A stretch of 64,000 bases of DNA from Rhodococcus zopfii NBRC 100606 = JCM 9919 (GTDB lineage: Bacteria > Actinomycetota > Actinomycetes > Mycobacteriales > Mycobacteriaceae). The stretch spans positions 1 through 64,000 of the forward strand of contig NZ_BCXI01000037.1 in NCBI RefSeq assembly GCF_001895025.1. The letters are read 5' to 3'. Made by a program: the position numbers and the translations under genes. The notes below the pieces were generated by a model, which did not search any database, was not told the DNA's origin, and was given only the letters and a program-made list of their open reading frames with translations. Below, one piece after another: positions 8,228-16,334 of this stretch; position 1 is the stretch's first letter; the number at the start of each line of letters is the position of its first letter.

Positions 8228-9766
8228 ATGATGGTGGACTGGGCGGAAGAATGCGACGTGCTCGTCGTCGGGTCGGGAGCCGGAGGGTGCTGCGGCGCGT
8301 ACACCGCAGCCCGTGAGGGCCTGTCGGTGATCCTCGTCGAGGCCTCGGAGCAGTTCGGTGGCACCACCGCCTATTCCGGTGGCGGCGGCGTGTGGTTCCC
8401 GACGAACGCGGTGCTGCGCCGCGCCGGCGACGACGACACCATCGAGGACGCCCTCACCTACTACCACGCGGTGGTCGGCGACCGCACGCCCCGCGAACTG
8501 CAGGACGCATACGTCACCGGCGGCGCCCCGCTCATCGACTATCTCGAAATCGACGCGGATCTGGAATTCCAGGTGCTGCCGTGGCCCGACTACTTCGGCA
8601 AGGCACCCAAGGCCAGCGCGACGGGCCGGCACATCGCTCCGGCACCGCTGTCCGGGAAGGGAATCGAGGACCTCAACGAGTCCGTCCGTGGACCCCTCGG
8701 CCGCGAACGCAACGGCGACGCACTGCCCGGACATCTCATCGGCGGCCGCGCACTTGTCGGCCGATTCCTGTTGGCGCTGAAGAAGTTCCCACACGTGAGC
8801 ACCCACCGGAACACGCCGCTCGTCGACCTCGTCGTCGAGGACGGCACGGTCGTCGGCGGCATCGTCGAACACGACGGTGAGCGTCGCGCAATCCGTGCCC
8901 GGCGTGGTGTCGTGCTCGCGGCCGGCGGGTTCGAGCAGAACGACGAGATGCGCGCCGAGTACGGCGTTCCCGGTGTGGCACGGGATTCGATGGGGCCGTG
9001 GTCGAATCTCGGCAAGGCGCACCTGGCGGGCATCGCCGCCGGCGCCGACACCGACCTCATGGGCGAGGCATGGTGGTCGCCCGGCATGACCCATCCGGAC
9101 GGGCGCTCGGCGTTCGCGCTGTGGTTCACCGGCGGCATCTTCGTCAACCAGGACGGCAAGCGGTTCGTCAACGAGTCGGCACCCTACGACCGTCTCGGAC
9201 GGGACATCATCGCGCAGATGGACGACGGTTCGGTGACGTTGCCGTTCTGGATGATCTACGACAACAAGGACGACGGTGTTCCGCCCGTCAAGGCAACGAA
9301 TGTGCCGATGGTCGAGACCGAGAAGTACGTCGCGGCCGGTCTGTGGAAGACGGGGGAGACCCTCGAGGAACTCGCCGAGCAGATCGGTGTCCCCGCCGAC
9401 ACGCTGGTCGCGACCGTCGCCCGCTACAACGAGTTCGCCGCCTCCGGGGTCGACGAGGACTTCGGCCGCGGCGACGAACCGTACGACCGGGCGTTCTCCG
9501 GCGGAAAGTCCCCGATGGTCCCGATCGAGCAGGGCCCGTTCCACGCGGCGGCGTTCGGGATCTCCGATCTGGGCACGAAGGGCGGGTTGCGCACCGATCC
9601 GTCCGCGCGGGTCCTGACGCCGGCCGGCGAGCCGATTCCGGGCCTCTACGCGGCGGGCAACACGATGGCCGCGGCCAGCGGCACGGTGTACCCGGGTGGG
9701 GGCAACCCGATCGGCGCGAGCATGCTGTTCGCGCACGTGGCGGTGCGGGACATGGCGGCGCGGTAG
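8228..9766 (+). CDS. FAD-dependent dehydrogenase of the 3-ketosteroid-1-dehydrogenase/fumarate reductase family
   Basis: This 512-residue flavoprotein has an N-terminal FAD-binding motif VLVVGSGAGG (residues 11-20), EQFGGTTAYSGGGGVWFP typical of KstD-like enzymes, an internal GGIFVNQDGKRFVNES segment, and a C-terminal second FAD contact GLYAAGNTMAAASGTVYPGGGNPIGASM. The family introduces a C1-C2 double bond in 3-ketosteroid ring A or acts on related enones. It is shorter than classical KstD1 and lies outside any steroid cluster, so the substrate is uncertain. GGGAG precedes tandem ATG codons at 8228 and 8231. Confidence 0.82.
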   Translation: MMVDWAEECDVLVVGSGAGGCCGAYTAAREGLSVILVEASEQFGGTTAYSGGGGVWFPTNAVLRRAGDDDTIEDALTYYHAVVGDRTPRELQDAYVTGGAPLIDYLEIDADLEFQVLPWPDYFGKAPKASATGRHIAPAPLSGKGIEDLNESVRGPLGRERNGDALPGHLIGGRALVGRFLLALKKFPHVSTHRNTPLVDLVVEDGTVVGGIVEHDGERRAIRARRGVVLAAGGFEQNDEMRAEYGVPGVARDSMGPWSNLGKAHLAGIAAGADTDLMGEAWWSPGMTHPDGRSAFALWFTGGIFVNQDGKRFVNESAPYDRLGRDIIAQMDDGSVTLPFWMIYDNKDDGVPPVKATNVPMVETEKYVAAGLWKTGETLEELAEQIGVPADTLVATVARYNEFAASGVDEDFGRGDEPYDRAFSGGKSPMVPIEQGPFHAAAFGISDLGTKGGLRTDPSARVLTPAGEPIPGLYAAGNTMAAASGTVYPGGGNPIGASMLFAHVAVRDMAAR

Positions 9767-9781
9767 GCGCGAAGCGCGCCT
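9765..9781. terminator. Short hairpin between convergent genes
   Basis: A 7-bp GC-rich stem (AGGCGCG and its complement) with a 3-nt loop fills the gap between the KstD-like stop and the stop of the leftward permease. It is a plausible shared terminator but short. Confidence 0.45.
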
Positions 9782-10909
9782 TCAGTCCTCGTCCTCGTCC
9801 TTGCCCGGCGGCTCGGCGCGGTCGGTCTCGCCCGGCTGGACGACGAGTTCGTAACGGTGACCGTACGTTTCGACGAGGGCCTGCAGCACCGCGACGACCG
9901 GGACGGACACCAGGGCGCCCATCGCTCCGAACAGCGACGCCCCCACGATCACCGACCCGAACGCGACCGCGGGGTGGATCGACACGGTCCGCGACGTGAT
10001 ACGCGGGTGCAGCACGTAGTTCTCGACCTGCTGATAGGCGGTACCGAAGAGCACGACCCACAGTCCGTCGATGGGGTCGTTGGCGGCGGCGATGATCGCG
10101 GGCAGTGCGATCGCGAGATAGGTGCCCAGGGTCGGGACGAACTGCGACACGATGCCCGTCCACAGTGCGAGCGGCAGCCAGTAGGGCACACCGATGATCA
10201 TCAGGAAGATGCCGGTGCCGATGGCGCTGATGGCCCCGAGGATCAGCCGGGACACGACGTACCCGCCGGCCTTCTCGACGGATGTTTCCCACACCGTCGC
10301 GATGATCTTCTGTTGCCGGGCGGGGAACCAGCTCGAGATGGTGCGCCGCAGCGAGGGACCCTCCGCCGACATGTAGAACACGAACAGCAGCAGTGTGAGG
10401 GCCTGGAACACGACGCTCACCACGGAGGACACCACGCCGAGCACACCGGGGGTGAACCGCTGCGCGAGATCCTTGATGGTCTCGGGGGTGAGCTTGATGA
10501 GTTCGTCGCCGGTCGAGAAGTTCGTGTCGAAGGTGCGGTTGGACCATTCGGTGGCCGTGGTGATCGCGTCGGGAAGTGCCTTGAGCAACTGGCCGAGCTG
10601 CTCGGCGAGCAGCGTCCCGAACAACGCGAGAAACCCGATCACGAACGCGATCAGGCCGAACAGCACCAGCCCGGTGGCGGCGCCGCGCCGCATTCCGAAC
10701 CGGTCGAGCCGGTCCACGACCGGTTCGAGCGTGATGCTCAGCAACCACGCCAGGAACAGCAATCCGAGGAAGTCGCGCAGGTTGACGAACAGCCAACCCG
10801 AGAGTTGGTAGGCGGCGACCGCGAGCAGGACGTACAAGACGGCGGGCCGCAGCCAACGGGGTGTGTTGCGCTGCCGGGATGGTGGCTCGCTCGGCTTGTC
10901 CTCACTCAT
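9782..10909 (-). CDS. AI-2E family membrane transporter
   Basis: The 375-residue protein has the AI-2E (TqsA/YdiK/PerM) pattern. There are paired hydrophobic segments near residues 25-60 and 75-100, a central soluble region (about 100-150) and a C-terminal block of membrane helices. The latter include LILGAISAIGTGIFLMIIGVPYW-like segments and the family stretch FVPTLGTYLAIALPAIIAA. Members export small molecules or act as Na+/H+ antiporters; the substrate cannot be deduced. Both tails are hydrophilic and the acidic C-terminus (ends PGKDEDED) is probably cytosolic. It is transcribed alone toward the KstD-like gene. Confidence 0.85.
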   Translation of the reverse strand: MSEDKPSEPPSRQRNTPRWLRPAVLYVLLAVAAYQLSGWLFVNLRDFLGLLFLAWLLSITLEPVVDRLDRFGMRRGAATGLVLFGLIAFVIGFLALFGTLLAEQLGQLLKALPDAITTATEWSNRTFDTNFSTGDELIKLTPETIKDLAQRFTPGVLGVVSSVVSVVFQALTLLLFVFYMSAEGPSLRRTISSWFPARQQKIIATVWETSVEKAGGYVVSRLILGAISAIGTGIFLMIIGVPYWLPLALWTGIVSQFVPTLGTYLAIALPAIIAAANDPIDGLWVVLFGTAYQQVENYVLHPRITSRTVSIHPAVAFGSVIVGASLFGAMGALVSVPVVAVLQALVETYGHRYELVVQPGETDRAEPPGKDEDED

Positions 10910-10974
10910 CGCACTCTCCCGGTTGCCTGCCTGACAGGTCGCACAAGGCGGAATCTACCCCGGGAGCAACGAAA

Positions 10975-11004
10975 CCGGCCCGGACTCGTGAGAGTCCGGG
11001 CCGG
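10975..11004 (-). terminator. Rho-independent terminator of the initiator tRNA
   Basis: A perfect 13-bp stem (10975-10987 with 10992-11004) and GTGA loop lies 3 bp beyond the 3' end of the tRNA. On the minus strand it is followed by TTTCGTT, an uncommonly good U-rich tail for this genome. Confidence 0.85.
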
Positions 11005-11007
11005 TGG

Positions 11008-11084
11008 TGGTAGCGGGGACAGGATTTGAACCTGCGACCTCTGGGTTATGAGCCCAGCGAGCTACCGAGCTGCTCCACCCCGCG
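11008..11084 (-). tRNA. Initiator tRNA-fMet (CAU anticodon)
   Basis: The 77-nt minus-strand sequence folds as a tRNA with anticodon CAU in the loop CTCATAA, T-arm GGTTCAAATCC and an encoded 3' CCA. Two features mark it as initiator and not elongator Met: the first acceptor position is unpaired (C1 opposite U72), and the anticodon stem carries three consecutive G:C pairs (CTGGG/CCCAG). A strong terminator follows. Confidence 0.96.
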
Positions 11085-11150
11085 TTGCGTTCTCCACAGT
11101 ACACCATCGGGAGGGGTGCTCCGTTCACCGAGCTTTCGGGCCCTCGCGCT

Positions 11151-11170
11151 ACTGTGGTCGAACCCACAGT
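11151..11170. promoter_or_regulatory. Inverted repeat upstream of lutA
   Basis: ACTGTGG and CCACAGT are perfect 7-bp arms separated by 6 bp, ending 19 bp before the lutA ATG. A third copy of the half-site CCACAGT lies at 11094-11100. The spacing suits a dimeric repressor of the lactate operon, though a leader hairpin is also possible. No lut regulator gene is adjacent. Confidence 0.5.
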
Positions 11171-11189
11171 TCGGATGCGGAGATCCACC

Positions 11190-11942
11190 ATGCGAGTCGC
11201 GTTGTTCGCCACCTGCCTCGGGGACACCCTGTTCCCCGGTGCGGTGAAAGCCACGGCCCTGCTCCTGGCCCGGCTCGGTCACGATGTCGTGTTCCCGCCC
11301 GGCCAGACCTGCTGCGGACAGATGCACGTCAACACCGGATACCAGCCCGACGCGCTGCCGCTGGTGCGCAACTACGTCGACACCTTCGGCGACACGTCCG
11401 TCGACGCCGTCGTCGTCCCGTCCGGGTCGTGCGCCGGATCGGTGCGGCACCAGCACGAGATCGTCGCCCGACGCTACGGCGACCCCGCGCTGTGTCGGCG
11501 CGTCGAAACGGTCAAGGCCAAGACGTACGAACTGTCGGAGTTCCTCGTCGACGTCCTCGGCGTCACCGATGTCGGCGCCCGCTACCCGCATCGTGTGACC
11601 TACCACCCCACCTGTCACTCGCTGCGCATGCTGCGCGTCGGCGACAAGCCGCTGCAGCTGCTGCGCAACGTCCGCGACATCGACCTGGTGGAACTCCCCG
11701 AAGCGGACTCGTGCTGCGGTTTCGGCGGCACGTTCGCGATCAAGAACGCCGAGACATCCACGGCCATGCTGTCCGACAAGCTCCGCAACATCGCCGCCAC
11801 CGGCGCCGAATACTGCGCGGCCGGCGATTCGTCGTGCCTGATGCACATCGGCGGCGGCATGTCGCGACTGAAAGCCGGAGGCCGGACCGTGCACCTCGCC
11901 GAGATCCTCGCCTCCGTCGACGCCCCGGTGGTGACCGGATGA
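11190..11942 (+). CDS. lutA: L-lactate oxidation complex subunit A, CCG-domain protein
   Basis: LutA (250 residues) is one of three iron-sulfur subunits that together oxidise L-lactate to pyruvate. It contains two cysteine-rich CCG domains: the GQTCCGQMHVNTGY region near residues 35-48 and ADSCCGFGGTFAIKNAETS in the C-terminal half. CCG domains are typical of heterodisulfide-reductase-like electron carriers. The start MRVALFATCLGD is preceded by GGAG; upstream in-frame codons extend toward the tRNA and are unlikely to be translated. The stop overlaps the lutB start by ATGA. Confidence 0.93.
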   Translation: MRVALFATCLGDTLFPGAVKATALLLARLGHDVVFPPGQTCCGQMHVNTGYQPDALPLVRNYVDTFGDTSVDAVVVPSGSCAGSVRHQHEIVARRYGDPALCRRVETVKAKTYELSEFLVDVLGVTDVGARYPHRVTYHPTCHSLRMLRVGDKPLQLLRNVRDIDLVELPEADSCCGFGGTFAIKNAETSTAMLSDKLRNIAATGAEYCAAGDSSCLMHIGGGMSRLKAGGRTVHLAEILASVDAPVVTG

Positions 11943-13450
11943 ACACCACCGCACTCGGCACCCCCACCGTCCCGCCGCGCGGTTCCGGAAATCTGCGCGG
12001 TGTCGAAACATTCCCGGACGCAGCGCATCACGAACTCGGGAACAGCCAGTTGCGCCGCAACATCGGCAAGGCCACCCACACGATCCGCGCCAAGCGGCTG
12101 CGCGTGACCGGGGAGGTGCCCGACTGGCAGGCCCTTCGCGACACCGGCGCCGCCGTCAAGGCGGACGTGCTCGCCCGCCTGCCCGAACTGCTCGAACAGC
12201 TCGAAGCCGCCGTCATCGCGCGCGGCGGCATGGTGCACTGGGCCGCCGACGCCGGCGAGGCGAACGCGCTCGTCGCGCAGCTGGTGCGCGACACCGGGTC
12301 CGGGGAGATCGTCAAGGTCAAATCCATGGCGACCCAGGAGATCGGGCTCAACGAATACCTCGAAGCCGAGGGCATCGTCGCGCACGAGACGGATCTGGCC
12401 GAACTCATCGTCCAGCTCGGCCACGACACGCCCTCGCACATCCTCGTCCCCGCGATCCACCGCAACCGTTCCGAGATCCGTGAGATCTTCCTGCGCGAAA
12501 TGCCGGGCGTCGATCCGGATCTCGACGACAACCCGGCGCACCTCGCGGAAGCTGCGCGAAAGTTCCTGCGCCACAAGTTCATGACCGTGCCGGTCGCGGT
12601 GTCGGGCGCGAACTTCGGGATCGCCGAGACCGGCACCCTCGCGGTCGTCGAATCCGAGGGCAACGGGCGAATGTGCCTGACGCTGCCGCAGACGCTCATC
12701 ACCGTGATGGGCATCGAGAAGCTGTTGCCCACCTACCGCGACCTCGAGGTGTTCCTCCAATTGCTGCCGCGGTCGTCGACGGGGGAGCGCATGAACCCGT
12801 ACACGTCGATGTGGACGGGTGTCACCCCCGGCGACGGACCGCAGGAGTTCCACCTGATCCTGCTCGACAACGGCCGCACCGCCGCGCTCGCCGATTCGGT
12901 GGGACGCGAAGCGCTGCACTGTATCCGATGCTCGGCATGCCTCAACGTGTGCCCCGTCTACGAACGCACCGGCGGCCACGCCTACGGCTCGACCTATCCG
13001 GGTCCGATCGGGGCGGTGCTCACCCCGCAGCTCGCGGGCATGAGCGAACCCGGCGACCCGAACGCGACGCTGCCGTTCGCATCGAGCCTGTGCGGGGCGT
13101 GCTTCGACGCGTGCCCCGTCAAGATCGACATCCCCTCCCTACTCGTCGAACTGCGCCACCAGAAGGTCGAGCACGCGGGACTCACCGTCGAGTCCGCGGC
13201 GATGAGGGCGGCGGCGATCGCGATGTCGTCGTCGCGGCGCTGGACCGCGGCGCAGAAGGCCGGCGGCCTCGGCGGCCGGATCGTGGCCGGGAAGAAGGGC
13301 ACCATCTCCGCGCTGCCCGGCGCGCTCGGCGGCTGGACCGCGACCCGCGACATCCCGGCACCACCGAAACAGACGTTCCGGCAGTGGTGGGACTCCGACG
13401 AGGGCCGCGCGGCGCTCGCGCAGGCGCGGCGGGAAGGCGACGACCGATGA
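11939..13450 (+). CDS. lutB: L-lactate oxidation iron-sulfur subunit B
   Basis: The 503-residue protein has an N-terminal LUD domain (about residues 70-300) and two 4Fe-4S ferredoxin clusters, CIRCSACLNVCP and CGACFDACP. A C-terminal helical region ends in QTFRQWWDSDEGR, a family signature. In the LutABC complex it probably carries electrons between the lactate-oxidising site and the respiratory chain. It overlaps lutA and lutC by 4 bp each, so all three are made from one transcript. Confidence 0.95.
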   Translation: MNTTALGTPTVPPRGSGNLRGVETFPDAAHHELGNSQLRRNIGKATHTIRAKRLRVTGEVPDWQALRDTGAAVKADVLARLPELLEQLEAAVIARGGMVHWAADAGEANALVAQLVRDTGSGEIVKVKSMATQEIGLNEYLEAEGIVAHETDLAELIVQLGHDTPSHILVPAIHRNRSEIREIFLREMPGVDPDLDDNPAHLAEAARKFLRHKFMTVPVAVSGANFGIAETGTLAVVESEGNGRMCLTLPQTLITVMGIEKLLPTYRDLEVFLQLLPRSSTGERMNPYTSMWTGVTPGDGPQEFHLILLDNGRTAALADSVGREALHCIRCSACLNVCPVYERTGGHAYGSTYPGPIGAVLTPQLAGMSEPGDPNATLPFASSLCGACFDACPVKIDIPSLLVELRHQKVEHAGLTVESAAMRAAAIAMSSSRRWTAAQKAGGLGGRIVAGKKGTISALPGALGGWTATRDIPAPPKQTFRQWWDSDEGRAALAQARREGDDR

Positions 13451-14070
13451 GCGCACGCGAGACGGTGCTCGGCCGGATCCGCGACGCGCTGACGCTCGCA
13501 CCGCCCGCGCCCGTGACGATTCCGCGCGCCTACCGCACCGGCCGCACCCTGCCCGACGACGAACGCTACGAGCTGTTCGCGGATCGCTTGCTCGACTACA
13601 AGGCCCACGTGCACCGGTGCAGCGCCGACGAATTGCCCGCAGTCCTCGCCCGGGTGCTCGCCGATCGGAAGGTCGAGCGAGTGGGGGTGCCTGCGGGTCT
13701 CGACGAGTCCTGGCTGACACAATTCCGAGGCGAGATTGTCGTCGACTCGGCCGCCGTTCCGGCACCGGAACTGGAGGCGCTGGACGGTGTGGTGACCGCG
13801 TCGACGGTGTCCTGCGCCGAGACCGGCACCATCTTCCTCGACGGCAGCGCGGACCAGGGCCGGCGCGCGTTGACGCTCGTGCCGGATCTGCACGTCTGCG
13901 TCGTGCCGCTCGGCACCGTCGAAGTCGGTGTGCCGGAAGCGCTTGCGAGGCTCGTGCCGGAACGGCCGACCACGTTGATCAGCGGTCCGTCGGCGACGTC
14001 GGACATCGAACTCGAACGTGTCGAGGGCGTGCATGGGCCGCGCACCCTCGAGGTCGTGATCGTCGGCTGA
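13447..14070 (+). CDS. lutC: L-lactate oxidation subunit C (LUD domain)
   Basis: LutC (207 residues) is a stand-alone LUD-domain protein, recognisable from the N-terminus RETVLGRIRDAL, the central ASTVSCAETGTIFLDGS and the terminal SGPSATSDIELERVEGVHGP motif. It is required with LutA and LutB for growth on L-lactate in Bacillus. It overlaps lutB by ATGA and is followed by a 14-bp hairpin terminator about 75 bp downstream. Confidence 0.93.
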   Translation: MSARETVLGRIRDALTLAPPAPVTIPRAYRTGRTLPDDERYELFADRLLDYKAHVHRCSADELPAVLARVLADRKVERVGVPAGLDESWLTQFRGEIVVDSAAVPAPELEALDGVVTASTVSCAETGTIFLDGSADQGRRALTLVPDLHVCVVPLGTVEVGVPEALARLVPERPTTLISGPSATSDIELERVEGVHGPRTLEVVIVG

Positions 14071-14146
14071 GTGCGGGTGCCGCCGGGTCCGTGGTCTTCG
14101 AACGCACAGCGCGACGCTGCGTGATGCCGTTCCGGTCGTGATGGCG

Positions 14147-14180
14147 AATGCCCCGAGCACCGGGAAGTGCTCGGGGCATT
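14147..14180. terminator. Bidirectional terminator lutC / secreted-protein gene
   Basis: A perfect 14-bp stem (AATGCCCCGAGCAC and its complement) with loop CGGGAA separates rightward lutC from the leftward small gene. It is flanked by short A/T runs. Confidence 0.82.
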
Positions 14181-14230
14181 CGGATGTCATCGCAGGACGC
14201 GACTCGGTCCTGCGAGAACTGACGTGGCCC

Positions 14231-14455
14231 TCATGCGTGGAACGACTCGACCATGACCCCACCGTCGGTCAACACTTCGCACCGATGGGTATAGACGCCC
14301 GGCTGGGGATTGTAGTCGCCCGGCTGGATCGGCTGGCAGTTGATCGTCGTGTCTGCCGCCGCTGTCGCGACCCCGCCGCCGACTCCGATCGACATCGCAC
14401 CGAACGCCAAGATGCACCCCGCTGCTGCCCGACCGATGCTCGACTTCAAACTCAT
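14231..14455 (-). CDS. Small secreted protein, unknown function
   Basis: A 74-residue protein with a clear Sec signal peptide: basic MSLKSSIGR, a hydrophobic core to about residue 30, and a probable cleavage site after TAAA (residues 31-34). The mature part is only about 40 residues. It has two cysteines (Cys40 and Cys59), which could form one disulfide, in the stretch starting DTTINCQPIQ. The ribosome binding site GGGAGGG lies 5 nt before the ATG. I do not recognise the family; similar short Ala-rich secreted peptides are common in mycolate actinobacteria. Confidence 0.72.
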   Translation of the reverse strand: MSLKSSIGRAAAGCILAFGAMSIGVGGGVATAAADTTINCQPIQPGDYNPQPGVYTHRCEVLTDGGVMVESFHA

Positions 14456-14610
14456 GAACCCTCCCGTTTCGTGTATGTGGTTTCGACAGTCCTTGCAGCC
14501 CATGCGGATTCTGCTTCGTCTGTCGATCGGTAGGATGCGTCGACGGGGCGGAAAGTTCCCGAGGCTCGGCCGGAGTGCCGCCTCACAGGCGATTGCCAGC
14601 GTCCTTCCAG

Positions 14611-14622
14611 CTTCCCGGGAAG
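14611..14622. promoter_or_regulatory. Perfect 12-bp palindrome in the divergent promoter region
   Basis: CTTCCCGGGAAG lies in the 228-bp gap between the small secreted-protein gene and the VTC gene, 62 bp before the latter. It could be an operator. The rest of the gap shows no gene. Confidence 0.35.
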
Positions 14623-14683
14623 GTCCTCGGATGTACTCGGAGCGTTCACGTATTTGCCACCGATCAGCCGGGAGTTGCCGCCA

Positions 14684-15601
14684 ATGAGCCTCATCGATCG
14701 ATTCCGGAAGCGATCCTCGTCGCATGATCGAACCGGGTCGGCCGAGGACGTTCCGGCCGTTCCCGCTGGTTATCAACTGACGGCGAGCAAGCTGCACGCC
14801 TTCAACCGGTACGAGATCAAGTACCTCGTCGACGAGATGAAGGTTCCGGAGCTGCGGGCCGAGCTCGCCGCCCGGATGGACACCGATCCGTTCTCCCCTC
14901 GCGGGGGATACCCGGTGACTTCGCTGTACTACGACACCGCGGATCTGCGCTTCTACTGGGAGAAGATCGAGGGCCTGAAGTTCCGGCGCAAGCTCCGGAT
15001 GCGGTTGTACGGCAACCCGGCGAACTGCACCGACGACACCACGGTGCAGATCGAGATCAAGCAGCGTGTCAACCGAGTCACCCAGAAGAGGCGTATCGCA
15101 CTGCCCTACGGGCCGGCGCGGCGGTGGCTGGACGGCCGCGAGAAGATCGACTGCGGTCCGGCGCAGCAGCCGTTCGTGAACGAGGTGACCACCCTGATCG
15201 GAAATCTCGATCTGCGGCCCATCGTCACCACCGGCTACCTGAGGGAGGCGTTCGTCGGCCGCGAAGCCGATCTCGGCCTGCGGGTGACGATCGATCACAA
15301 GGTGCACGGCCGCGACCGCGACTTCCGTTTCGCGTCCGGCGCCGAGAACCGTTTCACTATCCCGCCGAAGCTGGCCATCGTCGAACTCAAGGCGAACGAG
15401 CGGGTTCCGTACTGGGCGACGGATCTGACTGCACGACTGGACATGTCGGTGATCCGCGTGTCGAAGTACTGCCAGTCGGTGCAGGCGTTCGGGTCGGCGC
15501 CGCGCTCGCGCATCGGCGTGCCCGAACTGATCCTGCCCGGCGGGTACGACGACCCCGTCCCGGACGACCTCCTCGACGGCCCGGTCCCGGCCGTGAGTTG
15601 A
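14684..15601 (+). CDS. VTC-domain protein (polyphosphate polymerase-like)
   Basis: This 305-residue protein has the VTC tunnel-domain pattern: RYEIKYLVDE near residue 45, YYDTADLRFYWEKI, KFRRKLRMRLYG, VQIEIKQR, and VELKANERVPYW. In yeast Vtc4 the same Lys/Arg and Glu residues line a tunnel that makes inorganic polyphosphate from ATP. Prokaryotic homologues are usually next to DUF4956 and CotH-kinase genes, as here. The start at 14684 has GGGAG upstream. It has no membrane segment, so it probably docks on the DUF4956 protein. Activity is inferred, not shown. Confidence 0.85.
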   Translation: MSLIDRFRKRSSSHDRTGSAEDVPAVPAGYQLTASKLHAFNRYEIKYLVDEMKVPELRAELAARMDTDPFSPRGGYPVTSLYYDTADLRFYWEKIEGLKFRRKLRMRLYGNPANCTDDTTVQIEIKQRVNRVTQKRRIALPYGPARRWLDGREKIDCGPAQQPFVNEVTTLIGNLDLRPIVTTGYLREAFVGREADLGLRVTIDHKVHGRDRDFRFASGAENRFTIPPKLAIVELKANERVPYWATDLTARLDMSVIRVSKYCQSVQAFGSAPRSRIGVPELILPGGYDDPVPDDLLDGPVPAVS

Positions 15602-15656
15602 CCACCCACGCAGTGTTTTTCGCGCTGCTGTACCAATTCCGAACAATAGGACACCA

Positions 15657-16334
15657 ATGAATTTCGACCTGCAGGATCTCAGTGGGACGTTCACGACATT
15701 CGACAGCATCGTGTCGCTGTCGCTCGCGTTCGTGCTGTCCGCCGTCATCGGCTGGGTCTACCGTTACACCCACAAGAACGTCTCCTACAGCCAGTCCTAC
15801 GTGCAGACGCTCGTGATGGTCGGCATGATCATCTCGCTGATCATGCTCGTCGTGGGGTCGAACATCGCCCGGGCGTTCGCGCTCGTCGGCGCATTGTCGG
15901 TCGTGCGATTCCGCAACGCCATCAAGGAAACCCGTGATGTCGGGTTCATCTTCCTGGTGATGGCGATCGGCATGACCACCGGCACCCGGTTCTACATCCT
16001 CGCCGTCGCCGCGACCGTCGCGATCTGCCTCGTTCTGCTGATCATGAACAAGTTCACCTGGTTCAAGCTCGATGTGCAGCGCCAGGTCGTGAAGGTTCAG
16101 GTCCCGCCGGAGCCGGAGTTCGACGCGCTCGTCGAAGACGTCCTCATCCGGTTCTGCACGGAATTCGAGTTGGTCTCCACCGAATCCGTCCGTTCGGGAG
16201 CATTGACCGAGCTGTACTACACGGCGCAGTTGCGCAAGGGTAAGAAGTCGTCCGAGTTGATCGCGGCATTGAGCGCGGTCAACACCGGCCAGCGCGTCAC
16301 CGTCCTGACCGGATACGACCAGACGGATATCTGA
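15657..16334 (+). CDS. DUF4956 membrane protein
   Basis: The 225-residue protein has four likely membrane helices between about residues 18 and 130, including IVSLSLAFVLSAVIGWVYR, a stretch around residues 52-68, and FYILAVAATVAICLVLLIM. The conserved GALSVVRFRNAIKETRDVGFIF motif connects them. A soluble alpha/beta C-terminal domain (about 135-225) follows. It sits 55 bp after the VTC gene and overlaps the CotH gene by one base (TGATG). Its role is unknown; the conserved neighbourhood suggests a membrane platform for polyphosphate or phosphoryl transfer. Confidence 0.87.
   Translation: MNFDLQDLSGTFTTFDSIVSLSLAFVLSAVIGWVYRYTHKNVSYSQSYVQTLVMVGMIISLIMLVVGSNIARAFALVGALSVVRFRNAIKETRDVGFIFLVMAIGMTTGTRFYILAVAATVAICLVLLIMNKFTWFKLDVQRQVVKVQVPPEPEFDALVEDVLIRFCTEFELVSTESVRSGALTELYYTAQLRKGKKSSELIAALSAVNTGQRVTVLTGYDQTDI

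Noticed and set aside
7403-9736. 777-codon antisense open frame
   Set aside because: It is a shadow of pcaJ and the KstD-like gene caused by high GC; its protein is Arg/Asp-rich with no domain.
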